Shown here: positions 44,403 through 55,495 of the stretch, piece after piece
How the letters are laid out: each line of letters begins with the position of its first letter
Position numbering within the stretch: position 1 is the stretch's first letter
Assembly (NCBI GenBank): GCA_016873995.1
Contig: VGVR01000007.1
Location: 50,250 to 114,249, forward strand
Length of the DNA: 64,000 bases
Source: Gemmatimonadota bacterium
Lineage (GTDB): Bacteria; Gemmatimonadota; Gemmatimonadetes; Longimicrobiales; Gaopeijiaceae
Reading direction: 5' to 3'
Translations under genes and position numbers: made by a program
The notes under the pieces: model-generated
What the model was told of the DNA's origin: nothing
The model's input: the letters and a program-made list of their open reading frames with translations, nothing else
Databases searched by the model: none

Positions 44403-45647
44403 ATGCCTCGTTTCACGCTGAATCACGGCTTCCGCGCCGGGCGGCGAGGTGGGTTCGCCTTCGGCGTTCTCACGCTCTGCGCCGTCCTCCTCGGTGCCTG
44501 CGGGGGCGCGCCGGCTCGCGAAGCGGTGATCGTGACGGACAGCGCGGGCGTCACGATCGTGAACAGCGATCCAGAGCAGGCGGTTTGGAGTCTGCAGACG
44601 CGGTGGCGCCTCTCGGGGAGGCCGCGCATCCAGATCGGCAATCAGCCGTACGACCCCGACCAGCGCATCTACCGGGCGGAACATGCGCGCCGGCTGTCCG
44701 ACGGCTCGGTGGTGGTCGCCAACCGTGGTATGGGCGACGTTCGGCACTTCGACGCGGGCGGCAACTACATCAACGCGTTTCGCTTCGAGCGCGACCCCAC
44801 CATCGAGGTGGGGCGCCCGCGGAGGGTCTATCCGCTGCCAGGCGACACGCTGCTCGTCTACGCGGCGGGAGGGGCGATCTCGCTCCTGGGGCCGGACCTC
44901 TCCGGCCTCAGCCAGTTTCCCATCACGCGGCCGGACGCGCCTTTCATCGGTGAGCTCGAGGGAGCCGGCTCGTTCTCCGATGGCTCCATTCTGTTCATCG
45001 GGCGGCTGCCGGTCGATGCTTCGCTCACGGGCCTCCAGCGCTCGACCATGCGCCTCATGCGTTTCGGGCGCGACGGGCGGATGATCGACTCGTTCGGCGA
45101 CTTCCCCGACGCGGCCGAGATTGTAGGGGAGGGCACGTACGTGTGGGGTCCGGTGGGCGTCGCGACGGCGGCAGACTCGACGGTCTGGTACTCGAGCACG
45201 GAGGGGTTCGAGATCCGGGAGATCGCGCGCGGCGGCCGCACGCTCCGCATCTTCCGTTTGGACCAGCCCCCTCCGCCGGTCACCGCGGCAGATCTGAGTG
45301 CTTTCCGCGTCGCCGCCGTGCGCCAGCTGGCGCGTGATCGCGGCATCACCGATGACGAGGCGGAGGTCATCGCGGACGCATACGTCCACGCCGAGGCCTT
45401 CCACACGTTCAGCCAGCTGGTGGTCGACGAGCTCGGCAACGTGTGGGCGCAGATCTACCGCTGGTTCGACATGGGTGGCGACCGTCTGTGGATGGTGTTC
45501 GACCGCGACGGGCGCTACCTCGGCGAAGTCGTCACGCCCTACGCGCTCACCGTGCACGAGATTGGCGCCGACTACCTGCTCGGCCACATGTCGGACGGAC
45601 GGGGCGCGGAAGCCGTGTACATCTATGGGCTGGAGAAGCCCGAGTAG
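44403..45647 (+). CDS. 6-bladed beta-propeller lipoprotein
   Basis: A 414-residue exported protein with lipobox LLGAC (then GGAPARE) near residue 35. The mature region has repeated propeller strands of the 6-bladed NHL-like type (RLSDGSVVVANRGMGDVRHFDAGGNYIN is represented by DGSVVVANRG and VRHFDAGGNYI; FGRDGRMIDSFG; VDELGNVWAQIYRWF; FDRDGRYLGEV). ATG 44403 gives the signal peptide; the frame opens earlier through the hairpins. Function unknown; such proteins are common surface lipoproteins in this kind of genome. Confidence 0.82.
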   Translation: MPRFTLNHGFRAGRRGGFAFGVLTLCAVLLGACGGAPAREAVIVTDSAGVTIVNSDPEQAVWSLQTRWRLSGRPRIQIGNQPYDPDQRIYRAEHARRLSDGSVVVANRGMGDVRHFDAGGNYINAFRFERDPTIEVGRPRRVYPLPGDTLLVYAAGGAISLLGPDLSGLSQFPITRPDAPFIGELEGAGSFSDGSILFIGRLPVDASLTGLQRSTMRLMRFGRDGRMIDSFGDFPDAAEIVGEGTYVWGPVGVATAADSTVWYSSTEGFEIREIARGGRTLRIFRLDQPPPPVTAADLSAFRVAAVRQLARDRGITDDEAEVIADAYVHAEAFHTFSQLVVDELGNVWAQIYRWFDMGGDRLWMVFDRDGRYLGEVVTPYALTVHEIGADYLLGHMSDGRGAEAVYIYGLEKPE

Positions 45648-45722
45648 GCCCTGTAGTCGTGAGTCGTCGCACCTCCCGCAGCAGCTGACCGACAACCTGT
45701 AAACCCCCGCCGAGGGAGCCGC

Positions 45723-47255
45723 ATGTCCCAGCTGCTCGCGCGTAAGAACGTCGACCGGCTTACGGCCGAATTGCCTGGAGAGGGACAGGGGCTCCGGCGC
45801 GTCATGGGTAAGTGGGACCTGACCGCGCTCGGCGTCGGCGCGGTCATCGGCGCTGGCATATTCGCCACCACCGGCACGGCCATCGCCGGGGAGCTCGGCG
45901 TCCGCCCCGGCGCGGGGCCAGCCATTGTGCTGTCCTTCCTGCTCACCGCGTTCACCTGTGGGCTCGCGGCGCTCTGCTACGCCGAGTTCGCCGCCATGGT
46001 CCCCGTGTCGGGGTCGGCGTACACGTACGCCTACGCGTCGCTCGGCGAGCTGGTCGCCTGGATCATCGGGTGGGACCTCATCATCGAGTACGCGGTGGGC
46101 AACATCGCGGTGGCGATCTCCTGGTCCGGCTACTTCCGCGAGCTCGTCGCGCACTTCGGTATCGGTATTGCCGCCTGGATGACGACCGACTACCGCACGG
46201 CCTTCCAGGCGGCGGAGGCGGTGGCTGCGGGCGCGACCGACCCGCGCACGCTCGATCTCGCGGCCGCGACCACGTCGGCGCCCGAGCTCTTCGGCCTGCC
46301 GATCATCCTGAACATCCCGGCGGTGCTCATCGTGGCCGGCATCACCGCGCTGCTCGTCTACGGCATCCGCGAGTCGTCGCTCTCGAACTCGATCATGGTG
46401 CTGCTCAAGGTCGGGATCCTGATGTTCTTCGTCGCCGTGGGCATCTTCTTCATCGACCCCGAGCACTACACGGCGCACGGGGGTTTCGCGCCGAACGGCT
46501 TCGCGGGCGTGCGCGCGGCGGCCGCGATCATCTTCTTCTCCTACATCGGGTTCGACGCGGTGTCGTGCGCCGCGGAGGAGGCCAAGGACCCCGCGCGCGA
46601 CGTGCCCTTCGGGATCATCGCGAGCTTGGTGGTCTGCACCGTGATCTTCATCCTGGTCGCTGCGGTCATGAGCGGCATGGCCGAGTGGAGCCAGCTCGGC
46701 ACGGCGGAGCCGATGCTCACCGCGCTCAACCTGGCGAGCGGCAACGAGGCGCTGCTCGGGTTCTCGCGCGTGGTTGTCGCGATCGGCGCCGTCATCGCCA
46801 TGACCACGGTGCTGCTCGTCTTCCAGATGGGGCAGCCGCGCATCTTCTACTCGATGGCGCGCGACGGACTGCTCCCGGCCTGGGCGGCGAAGTTGCACCC
46901 GAAGTGCAGGACGCCGCACGTGACCACCATCATCACCGGTGTATTCGTGGCGTTCTTCGCTGCGTTCGCGAACATCAACGAGGTCGTCGACCTGACGAAC
47001 ATCGGCACGCTCTTCGCGTTCGCGCTGGTGTCGATCGGCATCCTGGTGTTGCGCGTGAAGGAGCCGAACCGCGCGCGTCCGTTCCGCACGCCGTTCTCCC
47101 CTTGGGTGCCGCTCGTTTCGGCGGGCTCGTGCATCTTCCTCATGCTCCAGCTGCCGACGGTGACGTGGATCCGGTTCGGGATATGGCTGGCGCTGGGCCT
47201 CGTGGTCTACTTCCTGTACGGGTACAGGAGGAGCAAGCTGCGGGGGAGCCTGTAG
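45723..47255 (+). CDS. APC-family amino acid permease
   Basis: A 510-residue inner-membrane transporter with about 12-13 helices. APC signature at the start: LTALGVGAVIGAGIFATTGTA; then YAEFAAMVPVSGSAYTYAYA, GWDLIIEYAVGN, FFSYIGFDAVSCAAEEAKDP and FYSMARDGLLPAWAAKLHPK. The long N-terminus and periplasmic insert after helix 5 fit the cationic amino acid (CAT/YfnA-like) subgroup. It starts 75 bases after the propeller gene, with CGAGGGAG as the ribosome-binding site. Confidence 0.92.
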   Translation: MSQLLARKNVDRLTAELPGEGQGLRRVMGKWDLTALGVGAVIGAGIFATTGTAIAGELGVRPGAGPAIVLSFLLTAFTCGLAALCYAEFAAMVPVSGSAYTYAYASLGELVAWIIGWDLIIEYAVGNIAVAISWSGYFRELVAHFGIGIAAWMTTDYRTAFQAAEAVAAGATDPRTLDLAAATTSAPELFGLPIILNIPAVLIVAGITALLVYGIRESSLSNSIMVLLKVGILMFFVAVGIFFIDPEHYTAHGGFAPNGFAGVRAAAAIIFFSYIGFDAVSCAAEEAKDPARDVPFGIIASLVVCTVIFILVAAVMSGMAEWSQLGTAEPMLTALNLASGNEALLGFSRVVVAIGAVIAMTTVLLVFQMGQPRIFYSMARDGLLPAWAAKLHPKCRTPHVTTIITGVFVAFFAAFANINEVVDLTNIGTLFAFALVSIGILVLRVKEPNRARPFRTPFSPWVPLVSAGSCIFLMLQLPTVTWIRFGIWLALGLVVYFLYGYRRSKLRGSL

Positions 47256-47311
47256 GCGCCTCGCTGCCACAGGCGGGTTTGTCGGGGGGGCACTCGTCCG
47301 GCCAGGTAGGG

Positions 47312-47327
47312 TGCCCGCTTCCGGGCA
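47312..47327 (+). terminator. small hairpin between permease and MFS gene
   Basis: TGCCCG-CTTC-CGGGCA, a perfect 6-bp stem with a tetraloop, followed by ACTTCTCCATCTTCT. It lies 57 bases after the amino acid permease stop and 45 before the MFS start. A weak terminator is plausible. Confidence 0.4.
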
Positions 47328-47372
47328 ACTTCTCCATCTTCTGGCCCCCTCACGCCGCCGCGCACCACGCCC

Positions 47373-48896
47373 ATGACCCCTCCCGTCCCTCCCCGCGCCG
47401 GGCGTCGCGAGTGGATCGGCCTGGCGGTGATCGCCCTGCCGTGTCTGCTCTACTCGATGGACCTCACGGTCCTGCACCTGGCGGTGCCGGCGCTGACCGA
47501 AGACCTCCAGCCGAGTAGCGCTCAACTCCTGTGGATCATCGACATCTACGGGTTCTTCATCGCGGGCTCGCTCATCACCATGCGCACGCTGGGCGATCGC
47601 GTCGGGCGTCGGCGCCTCCTCATGATCGGCGCGATCGCGTTCGGAGTCGCCTCGGTGCTCGCCGCGCTCTCGACCACCGCGGAGATGCTGATCGTGACGC
47701 GTGCGCTACTCGGCATCGCGGGCGCCACGGTCGCGCCGTCCACGCTCTCGCTCATCCGGAACATGTTCCTGGACGATGGACAGAGGACGCGCGCGATCAG
47801 CGTATGGATGACGGCGTTCTCGCTCGGCGGCGTGCTGGGGCCCTTCGTGGGCGGTGTCCTCCTTCAGTTCTTCGCATGGGGATCGGTGTTCCTGATCGCC
47901 GTGCCGATCATGGCGCTCGTGTTGGCCACGGCGCCTTTCCTGCTCCCTGAGTATCGCGATCCAGCCGCCGGGCGCATCGACCTCCCGAGCGCGGCGCTCT
48001 CCATGGGCGCCGTGCTCGGCGTGATCTACGGGGTGAAGGCCCTGGCCCAGGACGGCCCAGGGGCGGTTCCCGCCGCGGTGTCCCTGGCGGGTTTGGCTCT
48101 GGGCGCCGTTTTCGCCCGCCGTCAGCTGCGCCTCGCCGATCCGCTCATCGACTTACGCCTCTTCACGAGGCCGGCGTTCGCGGCTTCGGTGGCCACCTAC
48201 GGCTTCGCCATCTTCGTCCTCTTCGGCGGCTTCCTCTACCTGCCGCAGTACCTCCAGCTGGTGCGAGGGCTGTCCCCTCTCGAGGCAGGGCTGTGGGGTG
48301 CGCCCTCTGCGTCGGCTTGGGTCGTGGGCGCGATCGTCACGCCGACGCTCGCCCGCCGCATGCGCCCGGCGACCCTGATGGTGGCCGGGCTGATCGTGAC
48401 CGCCGGGGGATTCGCCTATCTCACCGGGCTCGACGCGGACACCGGGTTTGTGGCGTACGTGCTTGCGACTACCGCGTTCGCCCTCGGCAGCGCGCCGATC
48501 TTCACGCTCACCAACGATCTCATGATCGGCACCGCGCCTCCGGAGCGGGCGGGGGCGGCGGCTGGGATCTCGGAAACCAGCGCCGAGCTGGGGGGCGCGC
48601 TCGGCATCGCCGTCTTCGGCAGCGTGGGCGTTGCGACCTATCGCGGGATGTTAGGCGGCGCGTCCCTGCCCGGCGTTCCGGCCGAGGCGGTTGCGACCGC
48701 AATGGACACGCTGGGCGGAGCCGCTGCCGTCGCTCAGGCGCTGTCGCCGGCAGCAGCGTCCACTCTGCTGGCAGCGTCACGCGAGGCCTTCCTCCTCGGT
48801 CTCCACGTGTGCGCCGGAATCAGCGCCGTCCTCGTGCTCGCCCTGGCTGCCTTCGTGTGGGTCGAGCTGGGTGCGCTCGCGGCGCGCGGCCGCTAG
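47373..48896 (+). CDS. MFS drug-efflux transporter, DHA2 (14-TM) type
   Basis: A 507-residue antiporter. Motif A GDRVGRRRLLMIGA, motif D1-like DLTVLHLAVPAL, motif C GGVLGPFVGGVLLQ, and about 14 helices place it with the QacA/SmvA-type DHA2 exporters. These remove quaternary ammonium compounds, dyes or other lipophilic cations using the proton gradient. The substrate here is unknown and no TetR regulator is adjacent. ATG 47373 follows a pyrimidine-rich stretch with no clear ribosome-binding site. Confidence 0.9.
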   Translation: MTPPVPPRAGRREWIGLAVIALPCLLYSMDLTVLHLAVPALTEDLQPSSAQLLWIIDIYGFFIAGSLITMRTLGDRVGRRRLLMIGAIAFGVASVLAALSTTAEMLIVTRALLGIAGATVAPSTLSLIRNMFLDDGQRTRAISVWMTAFSLGGVLGPFVGGVLLQFFAWGSVFLIAVPIMALVLATAPFLLPEYRDPAAGRIDLPSAALSMGAVLGVIYGVKALAQDGPGAVPAAVSLAGLALGAVFARRQLRLADPLIDLRLFTRPAFAASVATYGFAIFVLFGGFLYLPQYLQLVRGLSPLEAGLWGAPSASAWVVGAIVTPTLARRMRPATLMVAGLIVTAGGFAYLTGLDADTGFVAYVLATTAFALGSAPIFTLTNDLMIGTAPPERAGAAAGISETSAELGGALGIAVFGSVGVATYRGMLGGASLPGVPAEAVATAMDTLGGAAAVAQALSPAAASTLLAASREAFLLGLHVCAGISAVLVLALAAFVWVELGALAARGR

Positions 48897-48908
48897 GAGA
48901 TCTGTCGG

Positions 48909-50072
48909 CTACGGCGTCGGGAACCCCGCCGTCGGCATCCTCGGAATGATGCGAAGCGCGTTGGCGTAGTAGACCTTCCGCAGCACGTCGTCTGGCAGAT
49001 CCATGCCGTACAGCTTCCAGAACGCGTGATAGTCGCGGTAGTAGTCGAAGTACTCGTCGGCCGTCTCGAAGACGCGCCAGTAGTACGGGTACTCATCGGG
49101 CGCGAACGAGTCCTTGCCGAACAGGATCCGGTCCGAGTAACGAACGAAGAACTCGCGCGCGAAGCGCGGCTGGCGGCCGAGGTCGTAGAGCACGGCACCG
49201 AGCTCGGCGAGCACGTTCTGGTTGCGGTCGAAGATGGCCCCGAGCCGAGCCAGATCCTGTGTGTGCCACCCCATGTGCGCGAGCACCCAAGTGGTGTTGG
49301 GGTGTCTCTCGATCATGCGGTCGCGCTCGGCCATGAGGTCGTCGAACGCCGGGTACCGGGAGCGGTCGTTGAAGCGACGGTCGGGGAAGAGCGCCATCTC
49401 GAGCCAGCGCTCGTTCTGATAGTCGAGCGGCTGGAAGAACTCCGCCGGATCACCCGTGTGCACGAAGACGGGAATGCCGAGTCGAGCAGCGGTTTCCCAG
49501 ACGACGTCGAGCTCGGGGTCATCCATGCGGAGGCGCGTGCCGTCCGCCTTGGTGATGCTCAGCCCGAAGCCTTTCATGATCTCGCCGACGCCGACCGCGC
49601 CGGCGCGCACGTCGGCCTCGAGCTGCGCAGCGATGCGCGCGCCCGAGCCCGGGCCCACCTCGCGCAGGTCGAGCGAGGCGAAGAAGACGAAGCGGTCAGC
49701 GTGGCCCGCCGCCCGCACGGCCTCGATCTGGCTGGTCAGCCGCTCACCGGAGCTCGGCTGCGCCTGCACCATGACCTGGAGGTTCAAGCGATCCATCGCC
49801 TCGACGACGGTGCGGATGTTCTCCGGAGACGCCAGGTTCGGCGGGTGGCCGTGGAAGTCGACCACCGGGAACTTGGCGCGCGGGACTTGGTGCTCGGGCA
49901 CCACGAGCGTCGAGCGCGGGCGGTACTCGACGATCGTCGGAGGAGGGATCGTGGGCTCGCGCACGTCGCGTCCCCCCCGGCCGCCCTGCCGTCCCTGAGC
50001 TTCGCACCCGACTGCGGCGAGCGCGAGTCCGACCAGGACTGTGGTCGAAGCGGTGCTGTAGGCAAAGCGCAT
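48909..50072 (-). CDS. exported amidohydrolase (Amidohydro_2 family)
   Basis: A 387-residue protein with a lipoprotein-type signal (VLVGLALAAVGC, then EAQGRQGGRGG). The TIM-barrel amidohydrolase-2 domain shows the metal-binding HxH in VVDFHGHPPN, His in VFVHTGDPAEF, His in WVLAHMGWHTQD and the final Asp in RILFGKDSFAP. Members hydrolyse or decarboxylate small cyclic or aromatic compounds; the substrate is not known. It converges on the MFS gene with a gap of only 12 bases. Confidence 0.87.
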   Translation of the reverse strand: MRFAYSTASTTVLVGLALAAVGCEAQGRQGGRGGRDVREPTIPPPTIVEYRPRSTLVVPEHQVPRAKFPVVDFHGHPPNLASPENIRTVVEAMDRLNLQVMVQAQPSSGERLTSQIEAVRAAGHADRFVFFASLDLREVGPGSGARIAAQLEADVRAGAVGVGEIMKGFGLSITKADGTRLRMDDPELDVVWETAARLGIPVFVHTGDPAEFFQPLDYQNERWLEMALFPDRRFNDRSRYPAFDDLMAERDRMIERHPNTTWVLAHMGWHTQDLARLGAIFDRNQNVLAELGAVLYDLGRQPRFAREFFVRYSDRILFGKDSFAPDEYPYYWRVFETADEYFDYYRDYHAFWKLYGMDLPDDVLRKVYYANALRIIPRMPTAGFPTP

Positions 50073-50113
50073 GGGCCTCCTCTCGTGTTCTGTTGCCCGG
50101 ACCCAGGAGCGTG

Positions 50114-51073
50114 CTACACCAGCTCCCCGAGCATGGCCTCGAGGCCGTCTTCCGCGACGACGACTGCGCGCGCGAGATCTTCGTAGAGACCGCGCGTCGC
50201 TTCGAGCCGCCCGTGCTTTCCGGCCATCTCGAGCTGCTCTGCCAGGGAGCGGGCGGGCTCCACGCCGAAGACGCTGAGTGCTCCCTTCATTGTATGGGCA
50301 GCTTCGCCGAGCGCCACCGCGTTGCCCGCGACCAGCGCTTCCTCGATGTCGGCCATCAGCTTGGGGCGGTCGGCCTTGAAGACGCCCAGGAGCGTGCTGA
50401 GGAGGTCGAGGTCCGACTCGACGCGGGCCAGGAGGGCCTCTCGGTCCAGCGACAGCACCGGGTGTCCGTGGTCCGCGGGCCCGCTCGGCGCCGGTCCCTG
50501 GGGCGGGGTGCCGTCGCCCGTCGCCGCCGGCCGCCCCAGGCTCCTGACTACCTCGCGGAGGCGCTCCTGGCTGATCGGCTTCGAGATGTACTCGTCCATG
50601 CCAGCAGCGAGAAAACGCTCCCTGTCGCCGGCCATGGCGTGCGCCGTCATGGCCACGATGGGGAGGTGCCCCCCGTGCTGGGCTTCGCGTTGGCGGATGA
50701 GCTGCGTCGCCTCGACCCCGCCCATCTCGGGCATCTGGACGTCCATCAGCACCAGGTCGAAGCTGAACTGCTCGATGAGCTCGAGGGCCTCACGTCCCGT
50801 CCTGGCGACCCTAACCTTGTGGCCGAGCCGCTCGAGCACGGCCACCGCCAGCCGCTGGTTGACCTGGTTGTCCTCCGCCAGGAGCACGTGCAGCGACTCC
50901 CACGCCTCTCGCAGCGAATGCCTGGTCACGAGGCTCGCTTGGCTGGACGTGTCGTGCTCGCGCGCCAGGGTGAGCTGGATGGCATCCCGCAGCTCGGTGG
51001 ACTGAGAAGGGCCCCGGCCAGCAGCCGGGGCCCTTCGTCGTTGGTGGCGGCGGCGCGTTGGGCCAGGCGCCAC
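50114..51073 (-). CDS. REC-Hpt fragment of a hybrid histidine kinase (5'-truncated)
   Basis: Homology starts near 51000 with STELRDAIQLTLA, the end of one receiver domain. A full receiver follows (HVLLAEDNQVNQRLAV, phospho-Asp in FDLVLMDVQMPEMGG, MTAHAM, DEYISKPI), then an Hpt domain with its His in ALGEAAHTMKGALSVFG. This is the typical C-terminal half of a hybrid sensor kinase, but the sensor, dimerisation and ATPase domains are missing. A perfect hairpin (51006-51036) sits where homology stops. The open frame begins at GTG 51073; a nearer in-frame GTG is at 50929. It may be a decayed gene or a stand-alone phosphorelay protein for the sigma54 regulator next door. Confidence 0.75.
   Translation of the reverse strand: MAPGPTRRRHQRRRAPAAGRGPSQSTELRDAIQLTLAREHDTSSQASLVTRHSLREAWESLHVLLAEDNQVNQRLAVAVLERLGHKVRVARTGREALELIEQFSFDLVLMDVQMPEMGGVEATQLIRQREAQHGGHLPIVAMTAHAMAGDRERFLAAGMDEYISKPISQERLREVVRSLGRPAATGDGTPPQGPAPSGPADHGHPVLSLDREALLARVESDLDLLSTLLGVFKADRPKLMADIEEALVAGNAVALGEAAHTMKGALSVFGVEPARSLAEQLEMAGKHGRLEATRGLYEDLARAVVVAEDGLEAMLGELV
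51006..51036. terminator. perfect 13-bp hairpin at the break of the hybrid-kinase fragment
   Basis: GAAGGGCCCCGGC (51006-51018), loop CAGCA, GCCGGGGCCCTTC (51024-51036), followed on the plus strand by GTCGTTGG. The form is that of an intrinsic terminator. It is odd in lying at the 5' end of the minus-strand fragment, so it may be the terminator of a gene that was joined here by deletion. Confidence 0.6.
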
Positions 51074-51446
51074 GGCCAGCTCGACCGGCCATCCTGTCCG
51101 CTTCGGCCACTCCGACTGGCCGCCGCAATCGGTAGCCGGAGCGCCAACCCGTTGCGGAACATCATGCTACGCCGCCGAAGCTCTCTGGCACCGCCATTGC
51201 CTCTAAGAGAGCCCACAAGACAAAGAGCTCGGGCCGCGGGGCCTTCCTTCACTCAGACTAACCGAGGCGAAACCCCCCAGGGCCGGTCCCGCGGTCCCGA
51301 GCTCAGGACACGAAGTACACGAAAAGGGCCACCACCCCCCCCAAGGTTTTCAGCGTGGCCCTCAGAGGCCCCGCGGCTCCGGCCGCGGGGTCTCGCCAAT
51401 TCCGGGATCCTTGCGGCCGCGCGGCGCCGCGCGTGAGAGTGTCGCT
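51074..51446. other. non-coding region with further hairpins before the response regulator
   Basis: About 370 bases without a recognisable gene. AGGGCCAC/GTGGCCCT forms a stem (51325-51332 with 51355-51362). A 13-bp stem with one G-U pair and a TCCG loop lies at 51365-51394 (core CCCCGCGGC/GCCGCGGGG). A minus-strand peptide from ATG 51165 (MMFRNGLALRLPIA) looks like the N-terminus of a sensor protein and might be the other end of the deleted hybrid kinase, but it is too short to prove. Confidence 0.45.
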
Positions 51447-52838
<1,392 letters not shown>

Positions 52839-52843
52839 CCACC

Positions 52844-53695
52844 ATGGCAGATATAGACCGTACCAGTTTCCAGGGGGCGCTCGGCGCCTTCAGCGAGGAG
52901 GCCGTGCGCATCCTCAGGCCGGGCTCGACACCGGTGCCGCGCCAGAGCTTCGACGCGGTGGTGCGCGCCGTCGGGGGTGGCGAGGACGCGTGGGGCGTGG
53001 TGGCCGTCGAGAACACGCTGGCAGGCGCGGTGGCCGAAGCGTACGACGCACTCGAGGCGGGAGACGTCACGGTCGTCGGCGAGGTCGCCATCCCGATCCG
53101 GCACTGCCTGCTCGGCGTGGCGGGCTCCACGGTCGCAGGCCTGCGCGAAGCGCGCTCGCATCCGGTGGCGCTCTCGCAGTGCAAGGGATTCTTCGCGCGC
53201 CACCCGCATGTCCGCGCGCAGGCCGTCTACGACACGGCAGGCGCCGCGGCCGAGGTCGCGGCGTCGGGCGACAAGACGGTCGCCGCGATCGCGTCCCGTC
53301 GGGCAGGCGAGCGCTACGGTCTGGAGGTCCTCCAGGCCGACCTCCAGGACCGCGACGACAACCAGACGCGTTTCTACCTGATCACTCGTGCGGCGACGAT
53401 GCCCGAGCCGACGGCGGGTCCGTTCAAGACGGCCTGCGTCTCGGAGCTCGAGCATCGGCCAGGCGTCCTGCACAAGCTGCTGGGCGTGTTCGCCGAGCGA
53501 GGACTCGATCTCTCCCATGTCGCTTCCCGGCCGGCGGCGTCGCCCTGGACGTATCGGTTCATCCTCGAGTTCGTCCACCCCACGTTGGCCGCGGGAACCG
53601 AGGCGATCGACGCCGCGAAGCCCCTGGCGGCGCGCCTGAAGGTGCTCGGCACCTTTCCGGCATGGCGCGCTGGGACCGCATCGCCACCAGCGTAA
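52844..53695 (+). CDS. pheA: prephenate dehydratase
   Basis: A 283-residue monofunctional enzyme that converts prephenate to phenylpyruvate in phenylalanine synthesis; there is no chorismate mutase domain. Catalytic region: FQGALGAFSEEAV, WGVVAVENTLAGAVAEAYD, IPIRHCLLGVAG, AAIASRRAGERYGL and the conserved TRF in DNQTRFYLI. An ACT domain follows, with the Phe-binding region as SELEHRPGVLHKLL, so feedback inhibition is expected. ATG 52844 lies five bases after the response-regulator stop. The leucine leader region begins right behind it. Confidence 0.93.
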   Translation: MADIDRTSFQGALGAFSEEAVRILRPGSTPVPRQSFDAVVRAVGGGEDAWGVVAVENTLAGAVAEAYDALEAGDVTVVGEVAIPIRHCLLGVAGSTVAGLREARSHPVALSQCKGFFARHPHVRAQAVYDTAGAAAEVAASGDKTVAAIASRRAGERYGLEVLQADLQDRDDNQTRFYLITRAATMPEPTAGPFKTACVSELEHRPGVLHKLLGVFAERGLDLSHVASRPAASPWTYRFILEFVHPTLAAGTEAIDAAKPLAARLKVLGTFPAWRAGTASPPA

Positions 53696-53710
53696 CGGGA
53701 CTCACGGGCC

Positions 53711-53739
53711 TTGACGCCCGCTGCGCGGGCCGCAAGAAT
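53711..53739 (+). promoter_or_regulatory. candidate promoter for the leucine leader
   Basis: TTGACG (53711-53716), 17-base spacer, AAGAAT (53734-53739). The -35 matches five of six consensus bases, the -10 four of six. The spacer contains GCCCGC-TGC-GCGGGC, a perfect small dyad that could be an operator or the pheA terminator. Transcription would begin about at the leader-peptide ATG (53747), which would make the leader peptide leaderless. This is inference from spacing. Confidence 0.45.
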
Positions 53740-53746
53740 CGGCACC

Positions 53747-53857
53747 ATGTCGATGGACACCTTGGCGATCGGCCTCCTGCTTTCGGGCGCGCTCCGACTT
53801 CTCGGGCTCCTCACGGAGCTTGACGCACGGGCCTGCCCAGGCGTTCGGACGAGGTAA
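53747..53857 (+). CDS. leuL: leucine-rich leader peptide of the leu operon attenuator
   Basis: A 36-codon frame from ATG 53747 to TAA 53855-53857, starting MSMDTLAIGLLLSG. Ten codons are leucine (positions 6, 10, 11, 12, 16, 18, 19, 21, 22 and 25), using TTG, CTC, CTG and CTT, including a run of three. It ends 25 bases before the left arm of a perfect intrinsic terminator that itself precedes leuA. Gene order, leucine content and terminator placement match the enterobacterial leu leader logic: lack of charged Leu-tRNA stalls the ribosome and prevents termination. No Shine-Dalgarno sequence is seen, so initiation may be leaderless. The peptide itself needs no function. Confidence 0.8.
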   Translation: MSMDTLAIGLLLSGALRLLGLLTELDARACPGVRTR

Positions 53858-53893
53858 GAAAGACACCGAACACGACCTTCCGGCGGCGGGCCC
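53829..53893 (+). promoter_or_regulatory. candidate antiterminator pairing of the leu attenuator
   Basis: GGGCCTGCC (53829-53837, leader codons 28-31) can pair with GGCGGGCCC (53885-53893) over nine positions with one G-U pair. The second segment includes most of the terminator's left arm, so this pairing and the terminator exclude each other. The first segment lies just behind the last leucine codons, where a ribosome stalled at codons 21-25 would leave it free or partly free. The fit is by eye, without energy calculation. Confidence 0.55.
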
Positions 53894-53915
53894 CAAAAAG
53901 GCCCGCCGCTTTTTT
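53883..53915 (+). terminator. intrinsic terminator (attenuator) before leuA
   Basis: GCGGCGGGCC (53883-53892), loop CCAAAAA, GGCCCGCCGC (53900-53909), then six Ts (53910-53915). Perfect 10-bp GC stem and T run make this the most canonical terminator of the window. It lies after a leucine-rich leader peptide and 25 bases before the leuA ATG, with no other gene between, so it must act as a conditional terminator of the leu operon. Confidence 0.93.
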
Positions 53916-53940
53916 CTTGCACCCAACCGGGAAGACGACG

Positions 53941-55494
<1,554 letters not shown>

Positions 55495-55495
55495 G

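Noticed and set aside
44367..47525. Very long open frame (over 1000 codons) on the minus strand
   Set aside because: It lies antisense to the propeller lipoprotein and the amino acid permease, is rich in Arg, His, Asp and Glu, and has no domain. It is a by-product of GC-rich third positions.
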